This document shows positions 33,912 to 43,380 of a stretch of 64,000 bases of DNA, piece by piece. Each line of letters starts with the position of its first letter. Positions within the stretch are counted from its first letter, which is position 1. This stretch comes from CADEED01 sp043747875 (GTDB taxonomy: Bacteria; Pseudomonadota; Gammaproteobacteria; Steroidobacterales; Steroidobacteraceae), in the NCBI GenBank assembly GCA_043747875.1, contig JAYTOI010000122.1, positions 1-64,000 on the forward strand. Reading direction: 5' to 3'. The notes under the pieces were generated by a model that worked only from the letters and a program-made list of their open reading frames with translations, did no database searches and was not told the DNA's origin. The position numbers were made by a program, and so were the translations under genes.

Positions 33912-35699
33912 CTACTTTACGGCGCGCGGATTCGCCTTGGTCTCGATCCAGCGATCGATCTTCGCTGCGAGCACATTCATCGGTACGGCACCGTCGCGCA
34001 ACACCTGGCTGTGAAACTCGCGCACGTCGAACGCGGCGCCTAACTGCTGCTCGGCGCGCGCGCGCAGCGCCGTAATGTGCAGCTGCCCGAGCTTGTACCC
34101 GAGCGCCTGGCCCGGCCACACCATGTAGCGCTCCACCTCCGCAGTGACGTCGCTCTGCGCGAGCGAAGAATTGTCGAGCATGTATTTGATCGCCTGCTCG
34201 CGCGTCCAGCCCTTCGAATGCAGCCCCGTGTCGACCACCAATCGCATCGCGCGCAGCATCTCGTCCGACAGGCGCCCGTACCACTGGTAGGGATCGACGA
34301 ACAAGCCGAGCTCCTTGCCGATCGACTCCGCGTACAGCGCCCAGCCCTCCGCATACGACACGTAGTTGTTGAAGCGCCGGAAACGCGGCAGTTCGGCGAG
34401 CTCCTGCTGGATCGCGATCTGGAAGTGATGCCCCGGCGCGGCCTCGTGCAGCGACAGCGTCTCGAGGCCGAAGCGCGGCTGCGCTTTCAGGTTGTGCGTG
34501 TTGATGTAGAAAATGCCGGGACGCTTGCCGTCGGCCGACGGCGCCTGATACGACGCACCCGCGGCCGATGCCGCGCGGAACGACTCGACGGCGCGGATCT
34601 CGTAATCCGCTTTCGGGAAATCCGCGAACACCTTCGGCAACAGCGTGTCGACGTGATGCTTCACGTCGCGATACGCATCCAGCAGCTCGCCGTCGTTGTC
34701 GAAGTAGAACCGCGGGTCCTCCTCGAGGAACTTGAAGAACGCATCGAGATCGCCTGCGAAAGACACGCGATCCTTCACCGCGATCATCTCGCCGCGGATG
34801 CGTGCGACCTCGGCGAGTCCGATCTCGTGGATGCGCTCGGGCGACAGGTCCATCGTCGTCGCGATGCGGATGCGCCAGCGATACCAGGCCGCGCCGTCGG
34901 GCAGGTCCGCCCAGCCCACCGTCGTGCGCGTCGCAGGTAGATAGTCATGCTCGAGGAAATCCGCGAGCCGCGCGTACGCGGGCAGCACTTCGCGCGTGAG
35001 TGCGGCGGTGTATGCCGCGGTGATGTGCCTGCGGTCCGGCTCCGACATGCGGTTCGGCAGCGCCTCGATCGGACCCCAGAAGACATTGTCCGCGAGCCGC
35101 GCGGTGACGACTCCGCGCAACTGCGGAATCACCTTCTCGACCGCGGGGCGCGGCAGCGAAACGCCGCGCGCGAGACCGGTGCGCATCAGCGCGATGGCCC
35201 CGTCGGCCCAGCGTGGGAACTGCCGCAGTCGCGCCAGGAAGCGGCGATAATCGCGCGCGTCGTTGAAGGGCTGCGGACCGCTGCCCGAACCGTACACCGC
35301 GAGATCCGTCGGCAATCCGCCCATCTGGTTGAGCGGCAGCAGATCCTCGGGGAATTTCCGTCCTTCGAGCGCATCCTCCCGCTCGCTCACGAAGATCTCG
35401 TGCGTGACACGCGCCGCGGGCGAGAGGCTGGCGACGTCGAACCGGCGCGCGCGATCCAGGAAGGCGCGCTCGACCGCGAGCTGCTCCTCGCGGAAACCCG
35501 GGCTGGTGCTCTCGTCGAGACGGTCGTCGAAGCGCGAATCGCCTATCGACGTCGCGTTCATCGGCGCAAGCTCGAGTTGTTTGTCGAAGTACTCTTCGAC
35601 GAGCGCGACGAGCGCTGCATCGGGAGTAGGTGGCATCGTGGCGCAGGCGCCCAGCGTTGCGGCAGTCGCCGCGATGAACAGGCCAGCGTGTTTCTTCAT
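33912..35699 (-). CDS. DUF885 family lipoprotein (putative metallo-hydrolase)
   Basis: A 595-residue DUF885 protein with a lipoprotein signal (LGAC, lipid on Cys19). Characteristic parts: FDDRLDE and the metal-like motif LHEAAPGHHFQ at about residue 421, followed by YAEGWALYAESIGKELG, resembling gluzincin peptidases. Family members are assumed to be exported peptidases, but the substrate is not established. It converges with the DUF2845 gene with a 14-base gap and stands alone. Confidence 0.85.
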   Translation of the reverse strand: MKKHAGLFIAATAATLGACATMPPTPDAALVALVEEYFDKQLELAPMNATSIGDSRFDDRLDESTSPGFREEQLAVERAFLDRARRFDVASLSPAARVTHEIFVSEREDALEGRKFPEDLLPLNQMGGLPTDLAVYGSGSGPQPFNDARDYRRFLARLRQFPRWADGAIALMRTGLARGVSLPRPAVEKVIPQLRGVVTARLADNVFWGPIEALPNRMSEPDRRHITAAYTAALTREVLPAYARLADFLEHDYLPATRTTVGWADLPDGAAWYRWRIRIATTMDLSPERIHEIGLAEVARIRGEMIAVKDRVSFAGDLDAFFKFLEEDPRFYFDNDGELLDAYRDVKHHVDTLLPKVFADFPKADYEIRAVESFRAASAAGASYQAPSADGKRPGIFYINTHNLKAQPRFGLETLSLHEAAPGHHFQIAIQQELAELPRFRRFNNYVSYAEGWALYAESIGKELGLFVDPYQWYGRLSDEMLRAMRLVVDTGLHSKGWTREQAIKYMLDNSSLAQSDVTAEVERYMVWPGQALGYKLGQLHITALRARAEQQLGAAFDVREFHSQVLRDGAVPMNVLAAKIDRWIETKANPRAVK

Positions 35700-35865
35700 G
35701 CACCGATGGTAACAGCGGCGCGGCGCGCCGCCGGGTCAGCGGACGCTCGCCACCGGGCGGTGCGGGGATCGACAAACCACGAATGGCGGACTTGCTGCGC
35801 GCGGTGCCCGCGCCGTGGCATCCTAGCGCGCGTTTTAATTGGCCGGACATTCGCGGGAGTCATCC

Positions 35866-37164
35866 ATGCTGGTCGGATCCAACGTTCGTCGCGTCGCCAT
35901 CGTCGGCGGCATGCGTATCCCGTTCGCGCGGGGCCACGGTGCCTACGCGCGCGTCGGCAACCAGGACATGTTCACCGCGGTGCTGCAGGCGCTGGTGTCC
36001 AAACACCGCATCGCGGGCGAGCGCCTCGGCGACGTCACCGGCGGTGCGGTGCTCAAGCATTCGAAGGACTTCAATCTCGTGCGCGAATGCGTGCTGTCGT
36101 CGGGGCTCGATCCGGCGACGCCGGGCATCGACATGCAACGCGCCTGCGGCACCGGCCTCGATGCCACCATCTCCATCGCGATGAAGATCGCGCTCGGTCA
36201 GATGGACGCCGGCATCGCGGGCGGTTTCGACACCGTCAGCGATCCGCCCATCGTCTATCCGAAGTCCTATCAACAGTTGCTGCTGCGCGCATATCGTGGC
36301 AAGTCGTTCGGACAGCGCATCGCGCCGTTCTTCGGCATCCGCCCGAAACACTTCAAGCCGGTGATGCCGGGCGTGCTCGAGCCGCGCACCGGCCTGTCGA
36401 TGGGCGAGCACTGCGAGCAGATGGCGAAGACCTGGAAGATCGCGCGCGCCGATCAGGATGCGCTGGCGAATCTCAGCCACGTGAACGCCGGCAAGGCATG
36501 GGCGCGCGGCTTCTTCGGCGATCTCGTGGTGAGCGAGTATCAGGGCCTGAAGATGGACAACAACGTGCGGGCCGACAGCACGGTTGAGAAGTTAGCCACG
36601 CTCACGCCCGCGTTCGATCGCCGCAGCGGCATGGGCACGCTGACCGCGGCCAATTCGACGCCGCTTACCGACGGCGCGTCGGCCGTGTTGCTGGCCAGCG
36701 AACAATGGGCCCGCGCGCACAACCTGCCCGTACTCGCGTACTTCAGCTACAGCAAACAGTGGGCGGTCGACTACGTCGGCGGCAAGGAGGGCTTGCTCAT
36801 GGCGCCCGCCTACGCCGTACCCGCCATGTTGAAGGACGCCGGGTTGAAGCTGCAGGACTTCGATTTCTACGAGATCCACGAGGCCTTCGCGGCGCAGGTG
36901 TTGTGCACGCTCAAGGCGTGGGAGTCGCCGGAGTATTGCAAGGAACGGCTGGGGCTGGATGCGCCGCTGGGCAGCATCGACCGCGCCAAGCTCAACGTGA
37001 ACGGCTCGAGCGTGGCGATCGGGCACCCGTTCGCGGCTACCGGCACGCGCATCGTGGCGACGCTGGCGAAAATGCTGTCGGAATCCTCCACCGCCAAGCG
37101 CGGCCTGATTTCCGTGTGCACCGCCGGCGGAATGGGCGTCGTGGCGATTCTGGAGAAGGCGTAG
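35866..37164 (+). CDS. Acetyl-CoA C-acyltransferase (thiolase), FadI-like
   Basis: A 432-residue thiolase that would cleave or condense 3-ketoacyl-CoA. Active-site elements: nucleophile Cys in MQRACGTGLDATI, EIHEAFAAQVL, the GHP histidine in SSVAIGHPFAATGTRI and the second cysteine in SVCTAGGMG. The sequence is of the long FadI-like group. ATG at 35866 has GGGAG seven bases upstream. No FadJ-like partner is adjacent; the next gene, 76 bases downstream, starts the homogentisate pair, so acetoacetate released there could be consumed by a thiolase, though this link is only inference. Confidence 0.88.
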   Translation: MLVGSNVRRVAIVGGMRIPFARGHGAYARVGNQDMFTAVLQALVSKHRIAGERLGDVTGGAVLKHSKDFNLVRECVLSSGLDPATPGIDMQRACGTGLDATISIAMKIALGQMDAGIAGGFDTVSDPPIVYPKSYQQLLLRAYRGKSFGQRIAPFFGIRPKHFKPVMPGVLEPRTGLSMGEHCEQMAKTWKIARADQDALANLSHVNAGKAWARGFFGDLVVSEYQGLKMDNNVRADSTVEKLATLTPAFDRRSGMGTLTAANSTPLTDGASAVLLASEQWARAHNLPVLAYFSYSKQWAVDYVGGKEGLLMAPAYAVPAMLKDAGLKLQDFDFYEIHEAFAAQVLCTLKAWESPEYCKERLGLDAPLGSIDRAKLNVNGSSVAIGHPFAATGTRIVATLAKMLSESSTAKRGLISVCTAGGMGVVAILEKA

Positions 37165-37240
37165 GAGCGCGCGCTCCTTACCCACTTCCAATTGGTTTCA
37201 CTTGAAACTAAATTGACCGCCCACCCGCGCGAGGTAGCTC

Positions 37241-38368
37241 ATGAAGCGCTACGTCCACTTTCCCAAGGTCGAGGGCCAGGCTTCGCGCCAGGCGCACGCG
37301 GACCTGCCCGCCGGCACCTTCGAGCGTGAAATCAGCAAGGAGGGCTTTTTCGGCCCGGCCGCGCATCTCTATCACCGTCATCCACCCACTGCCTGGACCA
37401 GCTTCGAAGGACCGCTGCGTCCGCACGCCTTCGATTGCACGAAGCTCGCAGGCTCGCAGGCTTCGCCCTGGGACGCGACCGAGCTGTTGCACAACGCGGC
37501 GCTGCGCCTGCGCTACTGGAGCCTCGACGCGCACATGCCCGCGCTGGCGCGCAATGCGGACGGCGATGAGCTGCTGTTCGTGCACGCCGGCCGCGGCGAG
37601 TTCTTCTGCGACTATGGCCATCTCTCGTTCGAGTCGGGCGACTACATCCTGATCCCGCGCGGCACCATGTGGCGCATCGAGTGCGCGGAGCCGCTGCGCG
37701 CACTGCTCATCGAAGCCACTAACAACTCCTTCCGCCTGCCCGACAAGGGCCTGGTCGGAGCGCATGCCATTTTCGACGCCGCGATGCTCGACACGCCGCG
37801 CGTCGACGAACCATTCCTCGCGCAGCAGTCCGAGCAGGAATGGCGCGTCGCCATCAAGCGCCGCGGTGCCGTGTCGGTCGTTACCTACCCATTCAACCCG
37901 CTCGACGCGGTAGGCTGGCACGGGGATCTGAGCGTGGCGCGCATCAACCTGCGCGACCTGCGACCGCTCATGAGCCATCGCTACCACCTGCCGCCTTCGG
38001 CGCACACGACGTTCGTCGCAGAACGTTTCGTCGTGTGCACATTCGTGCCGCGGCCGTTCGAGACCGACGCGGGCGCCATGAAGGTGCCGTTCTTCCACAA
38101 CAACGACGACTACGACGAAGTCATCTTCTATCACGCCGGCAATTTTTTCAGCCGCGACAACATTCACCCCGGCATGGTCAGCATGCATCCCGGCGGATTC
38201 ACGCACGGGCCGCACCCCAAGGCGTTGCAGAATGTCTTCAACCAATCGAAGCCGGCGACCGATGAATACGCCGTGATGATCGACACGCGCGACGCGCTCG
38301 AGATTTCACCGGGCGCCGCGCAGATCGAGTGGCACGCCTACGTGGATAGCTGGAAGGGCGCGAAATGA
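37241..38368 (+). CDS. hmgA: Homogentisate 1,2-dioxygenase
   Basis: A 375-residue cupin-type iron dioxygenase that opens the homogentisate ring to maleylacetoacetate. Clear signatures: HNAALRLRYWSL, the N-terminal cupin with GRGEFFCDYGHLSFESGDY, and the iron-site region from VPFFHNNDDYDEVIFYHAG to MVSMHPGGFTHGPHP, which supplies His and Glu ligands. It is shorter than the roughly 440-residue form, like other compact bacterial members. It overlaps fahA by ATGA. Neither maleylacetoacetate isomerase nor 4-hydroxyphenylpyruvate dioxygenase is nearby. Confidence 0.9.
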   Translation: MKRYVHFPKVEGQASRQAHADLPAGTFEREISKEGFFGPAAHLYHRHPPTAWTSFEGPLRPHAFDCTKLAGSQASPWDATELLHNAALRLRYWSLDAHMPALARNADGDELLFVHAGRGEFFCDYGHLSFESGDYILIPRGTMWRIECAEPLRALLIEATNNSFRLPDKGLVGAHAIFDAAMLDTPRVDEPFLAQQSEQEWRVAIKRRGAVSVVTYPFNPLDAVGWHGDLSVARINLRDLRPLMSHRYHLPPSAHTTFVAERFVVCTFVPRPFETDAGAMKVPFFHNNDDYDEVIFYHAGNFFSRDNIHPGMVSMHPGGFTHGPHPKALQNVFNQSKPATDEYAVMIDTRDALEISPGAAQIEWHAYVDSWKGAK

Positions 38369-39399
38369 AACTGGCGACACTGCGGCGCTCGGGCCGCGAC
38401 GGCCGGCTGGCGATCGTCAATCGCGACCTCACCCTGTGCCAGCTCGTGCCCGGCATCGCGCCGACGTTGCAGGCCGCGCTCGACGACTGGGCCACGCTCG
38501 CGCCACGGCTCGCCGAGCGCGCTGCCGCGCTCGAGACCAGCCCGCACCAGGCGGACGCCATGCCGTTCGATGCCGCGCACTGCGCCGCGCCTCTGCCGCG
38601 CGCATACCACTGGGTGGACGGCAGCGCCTACGTGAATCATGTCGAGCTGGTGCGCAAGGCGCGCGGCGCGGAGATGCCGGCCTCGTTCTGGACCGACCCT
38701 CTGGTGTACCAGGGCGGGTCGGACGACTTGTTAGGCGCGCGCGACGACGTGCCATTCGGCGACGAGGCCTGGGGCATCGACCTCGAGGCCGAGATCGCCG
38801 TGCTCACGGACGACGTGCCGATGGGAACGTCCGTCGCCGCGGCCGCCGGCCACATCCAGCTACTGACGCTGGTGAACGACTGGTCGTTGCGCAACCTGAT
38901 TCCCGGCGAGCTCGCCAAGGGCTTCGGGTTCTATCAGGCAAAGCCGGCGACCGCATTCGCGCCAGTCGCGGTGACACCCGACGAGCTCGGCGCCGCCTGG
39001 CGCGACGCCAAGGTGCACCTGCCGTTGATCAGTCGCATCAACGGACAGGAGTTCGGGAGGCCCGACGCCGGCACGGACATGACGTTCAGCTTCGCGCAAT
39101 TGATCGCGCATGCCGCGAAAACACGGCGGCTCGGCGCCGGCGCGCTCGTCGGCTCGGGAACGGTTTCCAACTACGACCGCAGCCGCGGGGCGAGCTGCCT
39201 GGCCGAAAAGCGCATGCTCGAACAGATCGAGCACGGCGCGGCGCGCACGTCGTTCCTGAAGTTCGGGGACCGTGTGTCCATCGAGATGCTCGACGAGGAA
39301 GGCCGCAGCATCTTCGGCGCGCTCGACAATCGCGTCGTACTTGCCAGGGGCTCGGGCCCCACTCCTGACGCCGCCGCAGCAACGGCGACCGTCAAATAG
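38365..39399 (+). CDS. Fumarylacetoacetate hydrolase family protein
   Basis: A 344-residue FAH-fold enzyme, by context the hydrolase that splits fumarylacetoacetate into fumarate and acetoacetate. Metal and catalytic elements: YHWVDGSAYVNHVELVRKAR, DLEAEIAVLTDDVP (acidic metal ligands) and LTLVNDWSLRNLIPGE, with KPATAFAP and GSGTVSNY further on. Its start overlaps the stop of hmgA, so the two are translationally coupled, which supports the tyrosine-degradation role. Other FAH-family activities are possible on sequence alone. Confidence 0.88.
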   Translation: MKLATLRRSGRDGRLAIVNRDLTLCQLVPGIAPTLQAALDDWATLAPRLAERAAALETSPHQADAMPFDAAHCAAPLPRAYHWVDGSAYVNHVELVRKARGAEMPASFWTDPLVYQGGSDDLLGARDDVPFGDEAWGIDLEAEIAVLTDDVPMGTSVAAAAGHIQLLTLVNDWSLRNLIPGELAKGFGFYQAKPATAFAPVAVTPDELGAAWRDAKVHLPLISRINGQEFGRPDAGTDMTFSFAQLIAHAAKTRRLGAGALVGSGTVSNYDRSRGASCLAEKRMLEQIEHGAARTSFLKFGDRVSIEMLDEEGRSIFGALDNRVVLARGSGPTPDAAAATATVK

Positions 39400-39408
39400 A
39401 AGAAGCTC

Positions 39409-39900
39409 CTAGATTATCGCCACGTCCACCAGCGCAGGTCGCAGCACGCGCAAGAGTTCGCGTGGATCGAGACCCACGAGGAAGCCGCGCGCACCGCCGT
39501 TGATGTAGATGCGCGGCAGTCCGGCGATGCCCTTCTCGCAGTAGACAGGCATGGCGCGCTTCAAACCGAACGGCGACGTGCCACCCACCTGGTACCCCGA
39601 GTGACGGTCCGCGACCTCGGGCGCGCACGGCGCCACGCTCTTCACGCCGATCTGACGCGCGAGATTTTTCGCCGACACCTCGCGATCGCCGTGCATGAGG
39701 ACGCACAGCGGCTTTCTGGAGTCGTCTTCGAAGATCAGCGTCTTCACGACGGCATGCTCGTCGACACCGAGCTGCTCGGACGAGACGCGCGTGCCGCCGC
39801 GCGCCTCGTACGGGTAGACATGCGGCGTGAATTCCACCTTCTGCTGGCGCAGTACGCGTATCGCCATCGTCACGGGAAAGTCGGTAGCCATCCCGGACAT
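39409..39900 (-). CDS. ybaK: YbaK-type aminoacyl-tRNA deacylase
   Basis: A 163-residue YbaK/EbsC protein, which hydrolyses mischarged tRNA such as Cys-tRNA(Pro). Features: TPHVYPYEARGG, the conserved lysine region EHAVVKTLIFEDD, VSAKNLARQIG, and GYQVGGTSPFGLK, the family's glycine-rich loop. Start choice: ATG at 39900 or the in-frame ATG at 39891; neither has a good binding site. The stop is 9 bases from the convergent fahA stop. Confidence 0.88.
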   Translation of the reverse strand: MSGMATDFPVTMAIRVLRQQKVEFTPHVYPYEARGGTRVSSEQLGVDEHAVVKTLIFEDDSRKPLCVLMHGDREVSAKNLARQIGVKSVAPCAPEVADRHSGYQVGGTSPFGLKRAMPVYCEKGIAGLPRIYINGGARGFLVGLDPRELLRVLRPALVDVAII

Positions 39901-39912
39901 TATGCGTGACGG

Positions 39913-42243
39913 TCAGGTGAGCTCGGATGCCTCGACGTCGACGTGCCGGCCCTTGCCCACTTGGATGCGCTTGGTCGCTTCGCGATAACGCAGCTTCGCT
40001 TCGCCGCCCGGCGCACCACGCACCTGCACGGACCGCAGTTTTCCGTCACGCCAGACGATGTCGATCTCGAAGCCGCCGCGGGCCCGCAGCCCGCGCACCG
40101 AACCGCTCGGCCACGCACGCGGCAGCGCCGGCAGCAGCTCGATCTCGCCGTCGACGCACTGGAGCAGCATTTCGAGGATGCCGTTCGCGCCGCCGAAGTT
40201 GCCGTCGATCTGAAACGGCGGATGCGCATCGAACATGTTGGGATAGGTGCGCGAGGGATCGAGCAGTAGTTTGACGACGCCGTGCGTGTGCTCGGCGTCG
40301 CGCAACCGCGCCCACAGATTGATGCGCCAGGCGATGGCCCAGCCGGTGGACAGGTCGCCGCGCAGCTCCAGCGACCTGCGCACCGCCGCCGCGAGTTCGG
40401 GCGTGCGGCGCACGGTGATCTGCTCGCTCGGAAACAGCGCGTAGAGATGCGAGACATGCCGATGCGCGCGCTCCGGCGCGTCCATGTCCCAGTCCTCCAT
40501 CCACTCCTGCAGCTGGCCGGCCTTGCCGATGCGATCGGGCGGCAGTTTGGCGCGAGCCGCCGCGCAGGCGGCACGGAAATCGCGGTCGCGCCCGAGCAGC
40601 TCCGCGGCACGAATGCAGTTCGCGAACAGGTCGCGCAGGATCTGGCTGTCCATGGCCGGCCCGGCGCACGTGGCGGCGCCGAACGGATGCAGGTTCTCGG
40701 GCGACATCGACGGACTGGTCACGAGGAATTTTCCGGACGGATCCGCAACCAGCGTGTCGAGGAAGAATTCAGCGGCGCCCCTGAGCACTGGATAGACGTC
40801 GGATAGATAGGCGCGGTCGCGGCCGTAGTCGTAGACGTCCCACAGATGCTTGCACAGCCACGCGCCGCCCGTCGGCCACAACCCCCAGCGCGCGCCGTCG
40901 ATCGGCCCCGCGGCGCGCCACAAGTCCGTGTTGTGATGCGCCACCCAGCCGCGCGCACCGTAGTGCACGCGCGCGATGTGCGCGCCCGTGACTGCGAGGT
41001 CCTTCACCATGGCCACCAGGGGCTGCACGCACTCGGCCAGGTTCGCGGGCTCCGCGGGCCAGTAGTTCATCTCCGTGTTGATGTTGATGGTGTACTTCGA
41101 GCCCCACGGCGCCAGCAGCTTGTCGTTCCACAGCCCCTGGAGATTGGCCGGCTGAGTGCCCGGCCGCGAGCAGGCGATGAGCAGATAGCGCGCGTACTGG
41201 CAGTACAGCGCGGCGAGCTGCGGATCGTCGCTGGTGGGAGAAGACTTGATGCGCTCGTCCGTGGGCTTGTCGGCCGCGGGCGTCGTGCCGAGGTCGAGCG
41301 AGACACGGCGAAACAGGCGCTGGTGGTCGGCCACGTGCGCCGCGAGCAACGCATCGTACGGCTTCGCCGCGGCCGCGGCGATCTGCGCACGAGTGATTGC
41401 GGTGGGATCTGCGCCGACGTCGTCGAAGCGCCTGAAGCTCGTGGCGACGGCGACCAGGACCACGACGGAATCCGCGCCGCTGACTGACAACCCGCCGTCG
41501 CATGGGCTCACGCGCCCGCCGGTCGCGATCACGCGCGCGCGCGCCTCGTAGCGCAGCGCCGCGGGAATCTCCTGCTGCGAGATATTGGTGCCGCTCAGCA
41601 CCAGCGTCTCGCCGTCGAACGAGACGTGGCCAGGCATCGGGGTCGCGAACGACACCCGCGCATCGACGGCGCCGGCCCGGTCCGCGGTGAGGCGCGTGAC
41701 GATGACCTGGTCCACCGCGGAGGCAAACGTCGCGCGGCGGCAGGAGACGCCGTCCTGTCGGTACTCCACGCTCGCAAGCGCGGTGTCGAGATCGAGCTCG
41801 CGCCGATACGCTTCGGCGAACGACGAGGAACCGAGCTCGAGCACTAGGTCGCCTACGGTTTGATAGGACGGCATGCGAATCGGCCGCGCCATCATCTTTT
41901 CCTGGGCGAGGTTTTGCGCCTCGAGGTATTTGCCGGCCGCCAACAACGCGCGCACGCGCGGCAGCGCGGCCAACGCCTCCGGATTCGATGGATCGTAAGG
42001 GCCGCCGGCATACAAGGTGTCTTCGTTGAGCTGCAGACGCTCGCGCGCCACGCCGCCGAAGACCATGGCACCGAGGCGGCCGTTGCCGAGCGGCAGCGCT
42101 TCAATCCACTGCTCCGCCGGACGCGTGTACCAGAGATGCAGCGGGCCGCCCGTGGATTCCCGCGCGAACACGCCGCGCACCGCTCCGGTCGCGAGCGCGC
42201 CGAACGCCGCGCCGGTCTTCAACGCGTCTCTGCGACTGATCAT
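39913..42243 (-). CDS. Glycoside hydrolase family 95 (alpha-L-fucosidase type)
   Basis: A 776-residue exported enzyme. The N terminus has a twin-arginine-like signal (SRRDALKTGAAFGALATGA). The fold is GH95: the beta domain with PLGNGRLGAMVFGGV, then the barrel with NININTEMNYWPAE (the Asn pair of the catalytic machinery), SPSMSPENLHP (candidate acid Glu) and QIDGNFGGANG (Asp). Most characterised members remove 1,2-linked fucose; some act on galactose, so the substrate is open. ATG at 42243 has AGAGGTGAGG upstream; 50 more codons are open upstream but run across the operator. It diverges from an IclR regulator. Confidence 0.9.
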   Translation of the reverse strand: MISRRDALKTGAAFGALATGAVRGVFARESTGGPLHLWYTRPAEQWIEALPLGNGRLGAMVFGGVARERLQLNEDTLYAGGPYDPSNPEALAALPRVRALLAAGKYLEAQNLAQEKMMARPIRMPSYQTVGDLVLELGSSSFAEAYRRELDLDTALASVEYRQDGVSCRRATFASAVDQVIVTRLTADRAGAVDARVSFATPMPGHVSFDGETLVLSGTNISQQEIPAALRYEARARVIATGGRVSPCDGGLSVSGADSVVVLVAVATSFRRFDDVGADPTAITRAQIAAAAAKPYDALLAAHVADHQRLFRRVSLDLGTTPAADKPTDERIKSSPTSDDPQLAALYCQYARYLLIACSRPGTQPANLQGLWNDKLLAPWGSKYTININTEMNYWPAEPANLAECVQPLVAMVKDLAVTGAHIARVHYGARGWVAHHNTDLWRAAGPIDGARWGLWPTGGAWLCKHLWDVYDYGRDRAYLSDVYPVLRGAAEFFLDTLVADPSGKFLVTSPSMSPENLHPFGAATCAGPAMDSQILRDLFANCIRAAELLGRDRDFRAACAAARAKLPPDRIGKAGQLQEWMEDWDMDAPERAHRHVSHLYALFPSEQITVRRTPELAAAVRRSLELRGDLSTGWAIAWRINLWARLRDAEHTHGVVKLLLDPSRTYPNMFDAHPPFQIDGNFGGANGILEMLLQCVDGEIELLPALPRAWPSGSVRGLRARGGFEIDIVWRDGKLRSVQVRGAPGGEAKLRYREATKRIQVGKGRHVDVEASELT

Positions 42244-42281
42244 GAGCGCCTCACCTCTGCGAAAATGTTCAACTGACGTCC

Positions 42282-42302
42282 TAATGAACATCGAGTTCAT
42301 TA
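42282..42302. promoter_or_regulatory. Perfect palindrome in the GH95/IclR divergent promoter
   Basis: Eight-base arms TAATGAAC and GTTCATTA surround a 5-base spacer. The site lies 39 bases before the GH95 start and 63 bases before the IclR start, as expected for an operator controlling both genes. A nearby GTTCAAC at 42268 may be a second half-site. Confidence 0.65.
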
Positions 42303-42364
42303 GCGATCTGTTGGTAAAGTACCGTCGGCCATCGAGGCTTGCAACTTCGCCCGCGCACTCGCCC

Positions 42365-43165
42365 ATGCCATCGACACGAAAGATCCCGCGCAAGGCGCGT
42401 CCGCTCTACAGCGCGCCGGCGCTCGAGAAGGGCATCGCCATCCTGGAGCTGCTGTCGAGCGTGCATCACCCGCTGGCGGTCGCCGACATCGCCACCAGGC
42501 TCCGTCGCTCGCGCGCGGAGATCTATCGAATGCTCGTCGTGCTCGAGTCGCTCGATTACATCCGGCGCACGGACGACGGCCAGTACGACCTCACGGCAAA
42601 GCTGTTCGAGATCGCCAGCCGGCACGCGCCCAAGCGCAGCGTCGTGACGGCGGCGCGCGCGGTCATGGAAGAGCTCGCCGAGGCGACCCTGCAGTCGTGC
42701 CACCTCATGGTGAACAGCGGCGACCACATGGTCTGCCTGGCGCGCGAGGAAAGTCCGGCCGCCATCGGCTTCTCGGTGCAAGTGGGGTTTCGCCCGCCGA
42801 TGCTGCAGTCGACATCGGGACGCGTGTACTTCGCGTTCCAGGACGAAGCGCGGCAGGAGCTGATCATGAGCCGCATGCGCCGCGGCAAACACGACGCGGC
42901 CACTCTGCGCGCGTTCGGCGCCGGCGCGAGCGCGCTCGTGCGGCGCGGCTACGCGGTGGAGCCGAGCCGACTAACTACCGGCATCCGGGACCTGTCGGTG
43001 CCGATCTTCGGCGCACAGCCGGGGCGGGCCGTGGCCTGCCTCACCATCCCTTTCGTCTCGCACCGCCTGTTTCCGCTCGGCATCAAGGAGACCGCGGCGC
43101 TGCTGCTCGAGGCCGCAGGACGCATCTGCGCCAACCTGCGCGCGGGCGGCCCGGCCCGGGGCTGA
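42365..43165 (+). CDS. IclR family transcriptional regulator
   Basis: A 266-residue IclR protein: N-terminal winged helix (about 15-75, SAPALEKGIAILELLSS then LRRSRAEIYRMLVVLESLDY) and a GAF-like effector domain (about 85-255, QSCHLMVNSGDHMVCLARE, TSGRVYFAF and GIRDLSVPIFG). It probably binds the perfect palindrome upstream and controls the divergent GH95 gene and itself; the effector may be a sugar or breakdown product. The start ATG at 42365 is the first that gives the usual short leader; binding site weak. Confidence 0.88.
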   Translation: MPSTRKIPRKARPLYSAPALEKGIAILELLSSVHHPLAVADIATRLRRSRAEIYRMLVVLESLDYIRRTDDGQYDLTAKLFEIASRHAPKRSVVTAARAVMEELAEATLQSCHLMVNSGDHMVCLAREESPAAIGFSVQVGFRPPMLQSTSGRVYFAFQDEARQELIMSRMRRGKHDAATLRAFGAGASALVRRGYAVEPSRLTTGIRDLSVPIFGAQPGRAVACLTIPFVSHRLFPLGIKETAALLLEAAGRICANLRAGGPARG

Positions 43166-43189
43166 GCCGCGACGAAGGAAGCGTCGGGA

Positions 43190-43270
43190 TTACTGGGGAT
43201 TCTTCGGTGCCGCGGCCTGGCCGGCCGCACATGCGAGCACCAACAAACTCACCGCCACACGCGCAATCAT
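43190..43270 (-). CDS. Very small exported peptide
   Basis: A 26-residue ORF, MIARVAVSLLVLACAAGQAA and then PKNPQ, with GGGAG eight bases before the ATG. The sequence is little more than a signal peptide with AAGQAA as a possible cleavage region. It lies between iclR and the dienelactone hydrolase gene on the opposite strand. Could be a real small secreted or membrane peptide, or a chance ORF. Confidence 0.4.
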   Translation of the reverse strand: MIARVAVSLLVLACAAGQAAAPKNPQ

Positions 43271-43380
43271 GGGGTTCTCCCTACACCTGGAGTGCGTCGA
43301 TACTTCCTTTGGAGCAGGCGCCGCCGGCACCCCTGGTGGCACAATGCGTTCCTCCCACCGAAGCACGGCGCACATCACTC

